This document shows positions 8,745-16,322 of a stretch of 64,000 bases of DNA, in pieces. Where the stretch lies: assembly GCF_001280065.1 (NCBI RefSeq), contig NZ_LGEA01000090.1, positions 1 to 64,000 on the forward strand, given 5' to 3'. The first letter of the stretch is position 1. Each line of letters begins with the position of its first letter. The notes under the pieces were generated by a model that saw only the letters and a program-made list of their open reading frames with translations, did not search any database and had not been told where the DNA came from. A program made the translations under genes and the position numbers. The DNA comes from Streptomyces sp. NRRL B-1140 (GTDB lineage: Bacteria > Actinomycetota > Actinomycetes > Streptomycetales > Streptomycetaceae).

Positions 8745-8905
8745 AGAGGGCCTCCCTCACTCGATTCGACATATCTGCCGGTTATGCGAGGAATTCTCCC
8801 GCTCTGATCACGGCGCCGCGCAACGACCCGCCGTGGAATCAATGGCAACACGGCGGGGCCTGAGGGACCGCCTCCGGGCCGTCGGAGGGTGCCCAACGAC
8901 GACCG
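8745..8905. other. Intergenic stretch upstream of the FUSC-like gene
   Basis: This segment lies upstream of the minus-strand FUSC-like gene and presumably holds its promoter. I see no coding region, repeat or recognisable regulatory site in it. Confidence 0.4.
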
Positions 8906-9034
8906 ATGTCGACAGCCACAAGCATCGTCGGCGCCCAGGCTGCCGTACTGCGCGTGCCACAGATGACCGGCGTCGACCGCATCATCGGCTGCTACCCGAC
9001 CACCGAGCAGGCCCGAGCTGGTTGGCGGGCGTGA
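8906..9034 (+). pseudogene. Possible C-terminal remnant of a STAS-domain (anti-sigma factor antagonist) gene
   Basis: A 42-codon reading frame begins at ATG 8906 and ends at TGA 9032-9034. Its last about 30 residues, with VPQMTGVDRIIGCYPT followed by an E-Q-A-R-A helix, look like the final helix, strand and helix of a STAS domain (the usual pattern is L-T-G-L-D-R-x-F-P-V-Y-P-T-x-E-E-A). The N-terminal two-thirds, including the phosphorylatable Ser region, is missing. No ribosome-binding site is evident. I read it as the tail of a decayed gene in the inserted segment; a chance match cannot be excluded. Confidence 0.4.
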
Positions 9035-9154
9035 CTCCTACCCCCCCAAGATGTCCCGTGGTGGCCGGCTGATCACTGCTGAGCAGCGATGCCAGGCCCG
9101 GCGTATGGACGGCGGGCCGTTCTGTTGCCCAGCAACCACCGACTTGCCTGACAT

Positions 9155-9179
9155 CCGCCGCTGACATCAACAGCGGCGG
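9155..9179 (+). terminator. Perfect 9-bp hairpin just upstream of the mtrA promoter copy
   Basis: CCGCCGCTG (9155-9163) pairs exactly with CAGCGGCGG (9171-9179) around a 7-base loop. It lies at the junction between the inserted segment and the right repeat. It could insulate mtrA from transcription entering through the insertion. The terminator role is inferred because no T tract follows. Confidence 0.45.
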
Positions 9180-9274
9180 ACAGGGGAAGACAGCTACGGC
9201 TCAGTACGACTATCGTCACTGGTCAGTGACCTGCCTCACCACCACCTTCGCTGCCGTTATGAGAATGGGATGAT
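9174..9274 (+). repeat. Right copy of the direct repeat; functional mtrA leader and promoter region
   Basis: This is the counterpart of 7145-7243 and runs directly into the mtrA start codons. The shared blocks should contain whatever controls mtrA, since both copies keep CGACTAT (a possible -10 region) and GTGACCT-CCTCACCAC. The precise promoter elements cannot be assigned by eye. Confidence 0.75.
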
Positions 9275-9959
9275 GTCGTTTATGAAGGGACGAGTCCTTG
9301 TCGTCGACGACGACACCGCACTGGCCGAGATGCTCGGCATTGTGCTGCGTGGTGAGGGTTTCGAGCCGTCGTTCGTGGCGGACGGTGACAAGGCGCTGGC
9401 CGCGTTCCGCGAGGCCAAGCCCGATCTGGTGCTGCTCGATCTGATGCTGCCCGGCCGGGACGGCATCGAGGTGTGCCGTCTGATCAGGGCCGAGTCGGGT
9501 GTGCCGATCGTGATGCTGACGGCGAAGAGCGACACCGTCGACGTGGTCGTGGGCCTGGAGTCGGGTGCCGACGACTACATCGTGAAGCCGTTCAAGCCGA
9601 AGGAGCTGGTGGCCCGGATCCGGGCCCGGCTCAGGAGGTCGGAGGAGCCCGCTCCGGAGCAGCTCGCCATCGGTGACCTGGTCATCGACGTGGCGGGGCA
9701 CTCCGTGAAGCGGGACGGGCAGTCGATCGCGCTGACGCCGCTGGAGTTCGACCTGCTGGTCGCGCTCGCCCGCAAACCGTGGCAGGTGTTCACACGCGAG
9801 GTGCTGCTGGAGCAGGTCTGGGGCTACCGGCACGCCGCGGACACGCGGCTGGTCAACGTCCATGTGCAGCGGTTGCGCTCCAAGGTCGAGAAGGATCCGG
9901 AGAAGCCGGAGATCGTGGTGACCGTCCGTGGCGTCGGGTACAAGGCAGGGCCGAGCTGA
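9270..9959 (+). CDS. mtrA: Two-component response regulator MtrA
   Basis: 229 residues. An OmpR/PhoB-type regulator: the receiver domain (about 5-120) has the acidic VVDDD cluster, phospho-acceptor Asp57 in LVLLDLMLPG, and the conserved Lys in KPFKPKELVARIRA. The winged-helix domain (about 135-228) has LTPLEFDLLVALARKP and GVGYK. MtrA controls cell-wall, development and antibiotic genes in actinobacteria, working with sensor MtrB and lipoprotein LpqB, which follow immediately. Start codon choice is open: ATG 9270, ATG 9273 and ATG 9282 are all in frame and no strong Shine-Dalgarno is visible. Its upstream region exists in a second diverged copy at 7145. Confidence 0.97.
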   Translation: MMSFMKGRVLVVDDDTALAEMLGIVLRGEGFEPSFVADGDKALAAFREAKPDLVLLDLMLPGRDGIEVCRLIRAESGVPIVMLTAKSDTVDVVVGLESGADDYIVKPFKPKELVARIRARLRRSEEPAPEQLAIGDLVIDVAGHSVKRDGQSIALTPLEFDLLVALARKPWQVFTREVLLEQVWGYRHAADTRLVNVHVQRLRSKVEKDPEKPEIVVTVRGVGYKAGPS

Positions 9960-9960
9960 C

Positions 9961-12159
9961 ATGTCCGGCGACAGTGCCGCTTCGGCGCCCGGCCGGTCCG
10001 GGGCCCGCCCGGAGCGGCCTGTCGGGCGGAAGAGGTCCGGCTCCCGCTGGGGGCGGTTCCTGGAGAGCGGGCTGCTGCTCCAGGGCGGGATGCAGGGCAG
10101 CCCGGTCATCCGCCTGTTCATGCGGTGGGTGCGCCGGCCGCTGCTGCCCGTCATGCGGCTGTGGCGGCGCAACATCCAGCTCAAGGTCGTCGTCACGACC
10201 CTGCTGATGTCGCTGGGTGTGGTGCTGCTGCTGGGCTTCGTCGTCATCGGGCAGGTGCGCAACGGGCTGCTGGACGCCAAGGTGAAGGCGTCCCAGAGCC
10301 AGGCCACGGGCGGGTTCGCGGTGGCCAAGCAGCGGGCCGACGAGGCGGCGAGCGGCACGGGCGACGATGTCGCCACGGCGGACGGCCGGCCCGCGCAGAA
10401 CGTCATCCAGTGGATGAGCGACCTCGTGTCGTCCCTGTCCAGCGGAGGTCAGGGCGCCTTCGAGGTGGTCACGCTCCCGGCCTCCGCCGCGGACGGCACA
10501 GGCGGGCGCGGGCCCCGTGCCTCGGGCGAAGTGAACTGGAGCAAGAGCGTGCCCGCCGACCTGCGGGAGCGGATCGGCACCGATATGACGGCCGCGCAGA
10601 GCTACACGCGCATCGTCTACAACAACAAGAAGCAGGACTCCCAGCCGGGCCTTGTCATCGGCAAACAGGTCAACGACCCCAATGGCGAGCCGTACCAGCT
10701 GTACTACCTCTTCCCGCTGACCCAGGAGGAGAAGTCGCTGAGCCTGGTCAAGGGCACGCTGGCGACGGCCGGGCTGTTCGTCGTCGTCCTGCTCGGGGCC
10801 ATCGCGTGGCTCGTCGTGCGGCAGGTCGTCACGCCGGTGCGGATGGCGGCCGGGATCGCCGAGCGGCTGTCGGCCGGGCGGCTCCAGGAACGTATGAAGG
10901 TCACCGGCGAGGACGACATCGCGCGGCTCGGTGAGGCCTTCAACAAGATGGCGCAGAACCTTCAGTTGAAGATCAGTCAGCTGGAGGACCTGTCGCGGAT
11001 GCAGCGCCGGTTCGTGTCGGACGTGTCGCACGAGCTGCGTACGCCGCTGACGACCGTGCGGATGGCCGCGGACGTCATCCACGAGGCGCGGGCGGACTTC
11101 GACCCGATCACCGCGCGTTCGGCGGAGCTGCTCGCCGACCAGCTCGACCGGTTCGAATCGCTGCTGGCGGACCTGCTGGAGATCAGCCGGTTCGACGCGG
11201 GCGCCGCGGCGCTCGAGGCGGAACCGATCGACCTCAGGGACGTCGTTCGGCGGGTGGTCAGCGGGGCCGAGCCGCTCGCCGAGCGCAAGGGCACCCGCAT
11301 CCGGATCCGGGGTGACCAGCAGCCCGTGGTCGCCGAGGCCGATGCCCGGCGTGTGGAGCGCGTGCTGCGTAACCTCGTCGTCAACGCCGTCGAGCACGGC
11401 GAGGGAAAGGACGTCGTCGTCAAGCTCGCCGCGGCGGGCGGTGCGGTCGCGGTGGCGGTGCGGGACTACGGGGTCGGGCTCAAGCCGGGCGAGGCGACCC
11501 GGGTGTTCAGCCGCTTCTGGCGGGCCGACCCGGCACGCGCGCGGACCACGGGTGGTACGGGGCTGGGGCTGTCCATCGCCCTGGAGGACGCGCGGCTGCA
11601 CGGCGGCTGGCTGCAGGCGTGGGGCGAGCCGGGCGGCGGCTCGCAGTTCCGGCTGACGCTGCCGAGGACGGCCGACGAGCCGCTGCGGGGCTCCCCGATA
11701 CCGCTGGAGCCCAAGGACTCCCGGCGGAACCGGGGTCTGGACGACGCCGGACTGCCGTCCGGCGGGGACGGCGAGAAGCGGGCGACCGTTCCGGCGCAGC
11801 CGGCGAGCGGACCGCTGCCGCAGGGGTCGAAGCGGGACCCCATACCCCCGCGTGTCGCTCCGACGGCGGACCCGACGGCGCTGCCCGGCAACGGTTCGCG
11901 TGTGGTGCCCAGGCCTGCCTCGGGCACGCGACCGCAGGACGAAGCGGCGCGGGCGGACCAGGCGGAGCAGTCGGATGCCGGTGCGGGCCCGAGCGGGCGC
12001 GAGGGGACCGGGCGGGGCGGGGAGCCCTGCGGCCGGGCGGGGCGTGACCCGGCGCCGAACGGGGCGCGGGACGAGGACGACGGCTCCGCGGGCCCTCATG
12101 GCCGGGAGGCCGAGCGGGGGGACGTGGACAGGCAAGGGGAGGCATCTCGTGGGCGCTGA
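9961..12159 (+). CDS. mtrB: Two-component sensor histidine kinase MtrB
   Basis: 732 residues from the ATG one base after the mtrA stop. Two membrane helices (about 78-105 and 263-285) flank an extracytoplasmic sensor region of about 160 residues. HAMP follows, then HisKA with phospho-acceptor His357 in FVSDVSHELRTPL, and HATPase_c with the N box NLVVNAVEHGEG, G1 RDYGVGL and G2 GTGLGLS. It phosphorylates MtrA; LpqB contacts the sensor domain in mycobacteria. Beyond about residue 575 there is a disordered Pro/Arg/Gly/Asp-rich tail of about 155 residues that is not part of the kinase fold. The tail's last four codons overlap the lpqB start. Confidence 0.96.
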   Translation: MSGDSAASAPGRSGARPERPVGRKRSGSRWGRFLESGLLLQGGMQGSPVIRLFMRWVRRPLLPVMRLWRRNIQLKVVVTTLLMSLGVVLLLGFVVIGQVRNGLLDAKVKASQSQATGGFAVAKQRADEAASGTGDDVATADGRPAQNVIQWMSDLVSSLSSGGQGAFEVVTLPASAADGTGGRGPRASGEVNWSKSVPADLRERIGTDMTAAQSYTRIVYNNKKQDSQPGLVIGKQVNDPNGEPYQLYYLFPLTQEEKSLSLVKGTLATAGLFVVVLLGAIAWLVVRQVVTPVRMAAGIAERLSAGRLQERMKVTGEDDIARLGEAFNKMAQNLQLKISQLEDLSRMQRRFVSDVSHELRTPLTTVRMAADVIHEARADFDPITARSAELLADQLDRFESLLADLLEISRFDAGAAALEAEPIDLRDVVRRVVSGAEPLAERKGTRIRIRGDQQPVVAEADARRVERVLRNLVVNAVEHGEGKDVVVKLAAAGGAVAVAVRDYGVGLKPGEATRVFSRFWRADPARARTTGGTGLGLSIALEDARLHGGWLQAWGEPGGGSQFRLTLPRTADEPLRGSPIPLEPKDSRRNRGLDDAGLPSGGDGEKRATVPAQPASGPLPQGSKRDPIPPRVAPTADPTALPGNGSRVVPRPASGTRPQDEAARADQAEQSDAGAGPSGREGTGRGGEPCGRAGRDPAPNGARDEDDGSAGPHGREAERGDVDRQGEASRGR

Positions 12160-13978
12160 CCGCGAGGGGCGCGGCCGGTACGGGCCCGCGCGCGTGATGG
12201 CGTTCGCCGCAGGTGGCGCCCTGGTGCTGGCGGGGTGTGCCTCGATGCCGGACAGCGGGGATCTGCGGGGCGTGGACTCCACTCCGCGCCAGGAGACGCA
12301 GGTGCGGGTGTTCGCCGTGCCGCCGGGGGAGGACGCGCCGCCCTCGGAGATCGTGCAGGGTTTCCTGGAGGCGCTGACCAGCGACGATCCGCATTACAAG
12401 ACCGCTCGTCAGTACCTGACCGGCCAGGCCGCGAAGACCTGGCGGCCGGAGGCCTCCGCCACGGTGCTGACCGACGGGCCGGGCGCCAAGCCCGAGGCGG
12501 GCGGCGGTGGGGAGACCAACGGCGAGATCTCGTACATGCTGACCGGCACCAAGGTCGCCACCGTCGACGCGCAGCAGGCGTACGCGCCGGCCACCGGGGC
12601 GTACGGCAGGAGCGTGCACCTGACGCAGGACGCCAAGCGGCAGTGGCGGATCGACGCGCTGCCGCAGGGCGTCGTCATGGGGGAGTCGGACTTCCAGCGC
12701 AACTACATGTCCGTCAGCAAGTACTACTTCGCTTCGAACACCTCCGCGACCGGGTCGAACGCACAGCCCACGGCGGTCGCCGACCCCGTCTACGTGCGCC
12801 GGCGCGTGGAGCCCATGACGCAGGTGGTGAGCTCCCTCCTCAAGGGACCCACGCGGTGGCTCGGGCCGGTGGTCAGGTCGAGCTTCCCGACGGGTGCGGC
12901 TCTGGCGAAGAACGCCGACGCGCTGACGCCGGACGACCGGAACAGGCTGACGGTGCCGCTCAACGACAAGGCCGCGGGCATCGGAGCGAACCGGTGCGAT
13001 GAGATGGCCGCCCAGATCCTGTTCACGCTGCGCAGTCTCAGCCCGGCCGTGGACGAGGTGGGGCTGCGGGCCGGCGGGTCGGAGCTGTGCTCGCTCACGC
13101 AGAGCGAGGCCGACGCCACCGCGATCAGGAATTCGGCGCGGCACCCCGACTACCTGTACTTCGTGGACGGCGAGCACCGGCTCGTGCGGATCCCCGCGGG
13201 CAACAGCGGCACGAAACCGGACCCGGCGCCCGGAGCGCTCGGCGAGGGCGAGACGGCGCTGCGGTCGGTGGCGGTCTCGCGCGACGAACACACCGCGGCC
13301 GGGATCAGCCTCGACGGCAAGTCGCTGTACGTGGGATCGCTGGTCTCGGGCGGTTCGCTGGGTGAGCCGGTGCTGCGCAGCCAGGGGGGTGCCGAGAAGG
13401 ACCGGCTGACGACTCCCAGCTGGGACGCGGACGACGGCCTGTGGGTGGCCGACCGCGATCCCGACCATCCCCGGCTGGTCCTTTTCCAGGAGGGCAAGGG
13501 CGACCCGGTGGAGGTGCGCATGCCCAACCTGGGCGGACGGATCCAGTCCGTGAAGGTGGCCGCCGACGGAGTGCGGATCGCGCTGGTCGTGGAGAAGGGC
13601 GGCAAGAAGACCCTGCTCGTGGGACTGATCGAACGGGACGAGAGGCCGGGCGCGAAGCCGGTCGTCAGCGTGGCCGCACTGCGCTCCGCGACGCCCGAGT
13701 TGGAGGAGGTCACCACCATGTCGTGGGCCGGGGACAGCCGGCTCGTGGTGGTCGGGCGCGAGCACGGCGGCGTGGAGCAGATGCGGTACGTCCAGGTCGA
13801 CGGCTCCACGCCGGACGTGCCGGCGCCCGCGGCCCTGACCGGGGTCAAGGAGGTCACCGCCGCCGAGGACGACCAGCTGCCGCTGGTGGCGTACTCGGTG
13901 GACGGCATCGTCCGCCTGCCCTCGGGTGAGCAGTGGCAGAAGGTGACGGAAGGGACGGCGCCGGTCTATCCGGGGTGA
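12149..13978 (+). CDS. lpqB: Lipoprotein LpqB, accessory protein of MtrAB
   Basis: 609 residues from GTG 12149, chosen because GGGGAGG lies six bases upstream and the signal peptide starts there; the frame is open further upstream but lies inside mtrB. A lipobox LAGC occurs near residue 30 (VLAGCAS), giving a membrane-anchored extracytoplasmic protein. It has an N-terminal sporulation/spore-germination-like GerMN domain and a C-terminal beta-propeller-like region. LpqB modulates MtrB signalling. The gene overlaps mtrB by 11 bases, so mtrA-mtrB-lpqB is one operon. Confidence 0.95.
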   Translation: MGADREGRGRYGPARVMAFAAGGALVLAGCASMPDSGDLRGVDSTPRQETQVRVFAVPPGEDAPPSEIVQGFLEALTSDDPHYKTARQYLTGQAAKTWRPEASATVLTDGPGAKPEAGGGGETNGEISYMLTGTKVATVDAQQAYAPATGAYGRSVHLTQDAKRQWRIDALPQGVVMGESDFQRNYMSVSKYYFASNTSATGSNAQPTAVADPVYVRRRVEPMTQVVSSLLKGPTRWLGPVVRSSFPTGAALAKNADALTPDDRNRLTVPLNDKAAGIGANRCDEMAAQILFTLRSLSPAVDEVGLRAGGSELCSLTQSEADATAIRNSARHPDYLYFVDGEHRLVRIPAGNSGTKPDPAPGALGEGETALRSVAVSRDEHTAAGISLDGKSLYVGSLVSGGSLGEPVLRSQGGAEKDRLTTPSWDADDGLWVADRDPDHPRLVLFQEGKGDPVEVRMPNLGGRIQSVKVAADGVRIALVVEKGGKKTLLVGLIERDERPGAKPVVSVAALRSATPELEEVTTMSWAGDSRLVVVGREHGGVEQMRYVQVDGSTPDVPAPAALTGVKEVTAAEDDQLPLVAYSVDGIVRLPSGEQWQKVTEGTAPVYPG

Positions 13979-14125
13979 GGCCTTCTCGCTGCGGCGGCCG
14001 GTGTGACCGGTGTGCGTGGGCGGCCGCTGCTGACGAGGTCGGTCTCGTCGGGGCGGCCGTCGGCGTTTCCGGGGGTGCTCATGGTGTCGCTCGTGTGGGG
14101 GACGCGCAGGTGGCGGGGCGGTTGG

Positions 14126-14148
14126 TTGTCCACAGGCCGTTGTCCACA
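14126..14148 (+). promoter_or_regulatory. Two directly repeated DnaA boxes between lpqB and comF
   Basis: TTGTCCACA occurs at 14126-14134 and again at 14140-14148, same orientation, starts 14 bases apart. This nonamer is the DnaA box form preferred in Streptomyces oriC. Both lie 41-63 bases upstream of the comF start codon. DnaA binding here could regulate comF or titrate DnaA; this is inference from the motif. Confidence 0.7.
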
Positions 14149-14188
14149 GGGGTGGCGGGGCCGGGTTCGGGTCGGCACAGTGGTGGCC

Positions 14189-15112
14189 ATGCGGGGGTGG
14201 TGGCAGGACCTCACCGACCTGGTGCTGCCGGGCGAGTGCGGGGGGTGCGGGGTGCTTCGTACGGTGCTGTGCGCGCGGTGCCGTGCGGTGTTGAGCGCAG
14301 GAGCGGTGCATCGGGTGCGGCCGGTTCCGGAGCCGTCCGGGCTGCCGTGGGTGTACGCGGCTGCGCGGTACGCGGACGAGGTCCGGGCGGTGCTGCTGGC
14401 CCACAAGGAGCGGGGTGCCCTGGCGCTCGCGGGGCCGCTCGGGGTGGCGCTGGCGGGGGCCGTTTACGCCGGGCTCCGGGGCGTTCCGGGTTCGGCGGGG
14501 GCCGGGGTGGCGTGGCCCCGGCGCGGCGGGGCTCCCGTGCTGCTCGTGCCGGTGCCGTCCGGAAGACGGGCCGTGCGGGCCCGGGGGCATGATCCGGCGC
14601 GGCGGATCGCGCTCGCGGCGGCGGGTGAGCTGCGGCGGAGGGGGCTTCCGGCCCGGGTGGCCGGTGTGCTGCGGCAGCGCCGCGCCGTGGCCGACCAGTC
14701 GGGGCTCAACTCCCGGCAGCGACTGGCCAATCTCGCGGGCGCGCTGGCGGTGGCGCCGGGAGGTGCCCGGCTGCTGCGCGCGGGGCCGGTCGTCCTCGTC
14801 GACGACGTGATGACCACGGGAGCGTCCCTCGCGGAGGCCGCGCGTGCGGTGCGGGCGGCCTCGCACGGGTCTCGGAGGCAACCCGGCGTGACGGGGCCGA
14901 TTTGGAACGATGAAGGAACTTCGGCCGTGTACCGGGGAGAGACCTGGGAAAGCAGAGAGGAACAGAACGTCGGATCAAGAAGGAAGAGGACGGACCGGCG
15001 GCCCGCCCGGCAGGTGAATGCAGGCGTGGTCGGCGCCGACGGTGTCGTCGACGTGGCGTGCGCGGCGGTGGTCGCGGCCTCACCGGACTCTTTCGAAATA
15101 AACCGGAACTGA
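14189..15112 (+). CDS. ComF family protein (phosphoribosyltransferase-like)
   Basis: 307 residues from ATG 14189. An N-terminal zinc-ribbon-like part has the Cys pairs CGGC and CARC (about residues 15-35). A type I phosphoribosyltransferase domain follows, with the PRPP-binding signature VVLVDDVMTTGASL near residues 200-213 and the upstream R-A-R-G-H-D-P element. Relatives include ComFC of competence systems; in Streptomyces the role is unproven but may concern DNA uptake or nucleotide salvage. About 80 residues after the PRT domain are Arg-rich and poorly structured, extending toward the hpf leader. They may not be conserved, so the true stop-proximal part should be treated with caution. Confidence 0.85.
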   Translation: MRGWWQDLTDLVLPGECGGCGVLRTVLCARCRAVLSAGAVHRVRPVPEPSGLPWVYAAARYADEVRAVLLAHKERGALALAGPLGVALAGAVYAGLRGVPGSAGAGVAWPRRGGAPVLLVPVPSGRRAVRARGHDPARRIALAAAGELRRRGLPARVAGVLRQRRAVADQSGLNSRQRLANLAGALAVAPGGARLLRAGPVVLVDDVMTTGASLAEAARAVRAASHGSRRQPGVTGPIWNDEGTSAVYRGETWESREEQNVGSRRKRTDRRPARQVNAGVVGADGVVDVACAAVVAASPDSFEINRN

Positions 15113-15379
15113 TTGAGATCTTGTGTCGTTGCAGGTAACGAGAGGGCCTTTTCACCTGAACGGAGGTACGCCGCAGTAGAGGGTGACGACATCCGTCCGG
15201 GCGAGATATGTTCGGTTGAGAGGGAAAGCCGCAGGCCACACCTCTTCAATCCGAATGCCGTACTGCGGGTTTTTCATCACTCGCGGCGGTGGAGTGGAGA
15301 TCTCGCTCTCGGGGAGGAGGTGGAAGTCACCGCGAGTCCGAGGTTCCGGGACTCACCGGAGCCTGGTGCAAAAGGGAGA

Positions 15380-15401
15380 CGCTCCGCATCGAAGCGGAGC
15401 G
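15380..15401 (+). other. Hairpin in the hpf leader
   Basis: CGCTCCGC (15380-15387) pairs perfectly with GCGGAGCG (15394-15401) around a 6-base loop. It ends 20 bases before the hpf GTG and just before the ribosome-binding site ACGGAG. It could affect hpf translation or mRNA stability. The 309-base gap between comF and hpf otherwise shows no gene; it must contain the hpf promoter(s), which I cannot place. Confidence 0.5.
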
Positions 15402-15421
15402 ATCCGGGAACGGAGTTCTGC

Positions 15422-16117
15422 GTGGACATCGTCGTCAAGGGCCGCAAGACCGAGGTGCCCGAGCGGTTCCGGAAGCACGTGGCCGAGAAGCTGAAGCTGG
15501 AGAAGATCCAGAAGCTCGATGGCAAGGTGATCAGCCTCGACGTCGAGGTGTCCAAGGAGCCCAACCCCCGGCAGGCCGACCGCTGTGACCGAGTGGAGAT
15601 CACGCTCCGCTCCCGCGGCCCGGTGATCCGGGCGGAGGCAGCGGCGAGCGATCCGTACGCGGCGCTCGACCTGGCGGCGGAAAAGCTGGAAGCCCGGCTG
15701 CGCAGGCAGCACGACAAGCGGTATTCGCGCCGTGGTGCGCGCCGGATCCCGGCCGCCGAGGTCGCCGACCACGTCCCGGGTGTGGCGACGCTCAACGGAA
15801 ACGGCCTGGTGCCGGCCTCCGAGGAGGAGCCCGAGGCCGTACCGACGAAGAAGATCGGCTCGCTGGAAGTGCAGGGTGACGGCCCCATCGTCGTCCGGGA
15901 GAAGACGCACGTCGCAGCCCCCATGACCCTCGACCAGGCTCTCTACGAGATGGAGCTGGTCGGGCACGACTTCTATCTGTTCGTCGACTCCGAGACCAAG
16001 GAACCGAGTGTCGTCTACCGACGGCACGCCTACGACTACGGCGTGATCCACCTCAGCACGGACACGATGGTCACACAGGCGCACTCGTCCGACGCGGGCG
16101 GTGCGCTCGGCGGCTGA
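15422..16117 (+). CDS. hpf: Long-form ribosome hibernation promoting factor
   Basis: 231 residues from GTG 15422, preceded by ACGGAG; the frame is open upstream but lacks family similarity. The N-terminal S30AE domain (1 to about 105) begins VDIVVKGRKTEVPERFR. A variable linker follows, then the C-terminal dimerisation domain (about 172-231) with QALYEMELVGHDFYLFVD and V-V-Y-R-R. This two-domain long form is the kind that joins two 70S ribosomes into inactive 100S dimers during stress or stationary phase. A strong terminator follows. Confidence 0.94.
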   Translation: MDIVVKGRKTEVPERFRKHVAEKLKLEKIQKLDGKVISLDVEVSKEPNPRQADRCDRVEITLRSRGPVIRAEAAASDPYAALDLAAEKLEARLRRQHDKRYSRRGARRIPAAEVADHVPGVATLNGNGLVPASEEEPEAVPTKKIGSLEVQGDGPIVVREKTHVAAPMTLDQALYEMELVGHDFYLFVDSETKEPSVVYRRHAYDYGVIHLSTDTMVTQAHSSDAGGALGG

Positions 16118-16140
16118 CCATGCCGGGTGACAGCGGAACA

Positions 16141-16177
16141 GGTGCCCCTGGAGCGCGTGTGCGCCCCCAGGGGCACC
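16141..16177 (+). terminator. Terminator after hpf
   Basis: GGTGCCCCTGG (16141-16151) pairs perfectly over 11 bp with CCAGGGGCACC (16167-16177). It begins 24 bases after the hpf stop, a typical actinomycete stem without a long T run. Confidence 0.85.
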
Positions 16178-16322
16178 TCCGTGCGACCACTTCGCGCCCC
16201 GCTTGGGCACTCCGGTGCCGTCCAGGCATGAAATCATGATGACCACGGCCCAACCGGTGGGTCGTTGCTCTGGGTTGGCGATGGCTCAGGACTTCAGGCC
16301 ACAGCCTTCAGGGGGAGGAACG

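Noticed and set aside
7026..9270. Integrative element with integrase or tRNA attachment site
   Set aside because: No integrase, transposase or tRNA gene is visible; flanking repeats are diverged promoter copies rather than short target duplications.
12235..13002. Alternative-frame ORF inside lpqB
   Set aside because: Arg/Gly-rich shadow of lpqB with no start signal.
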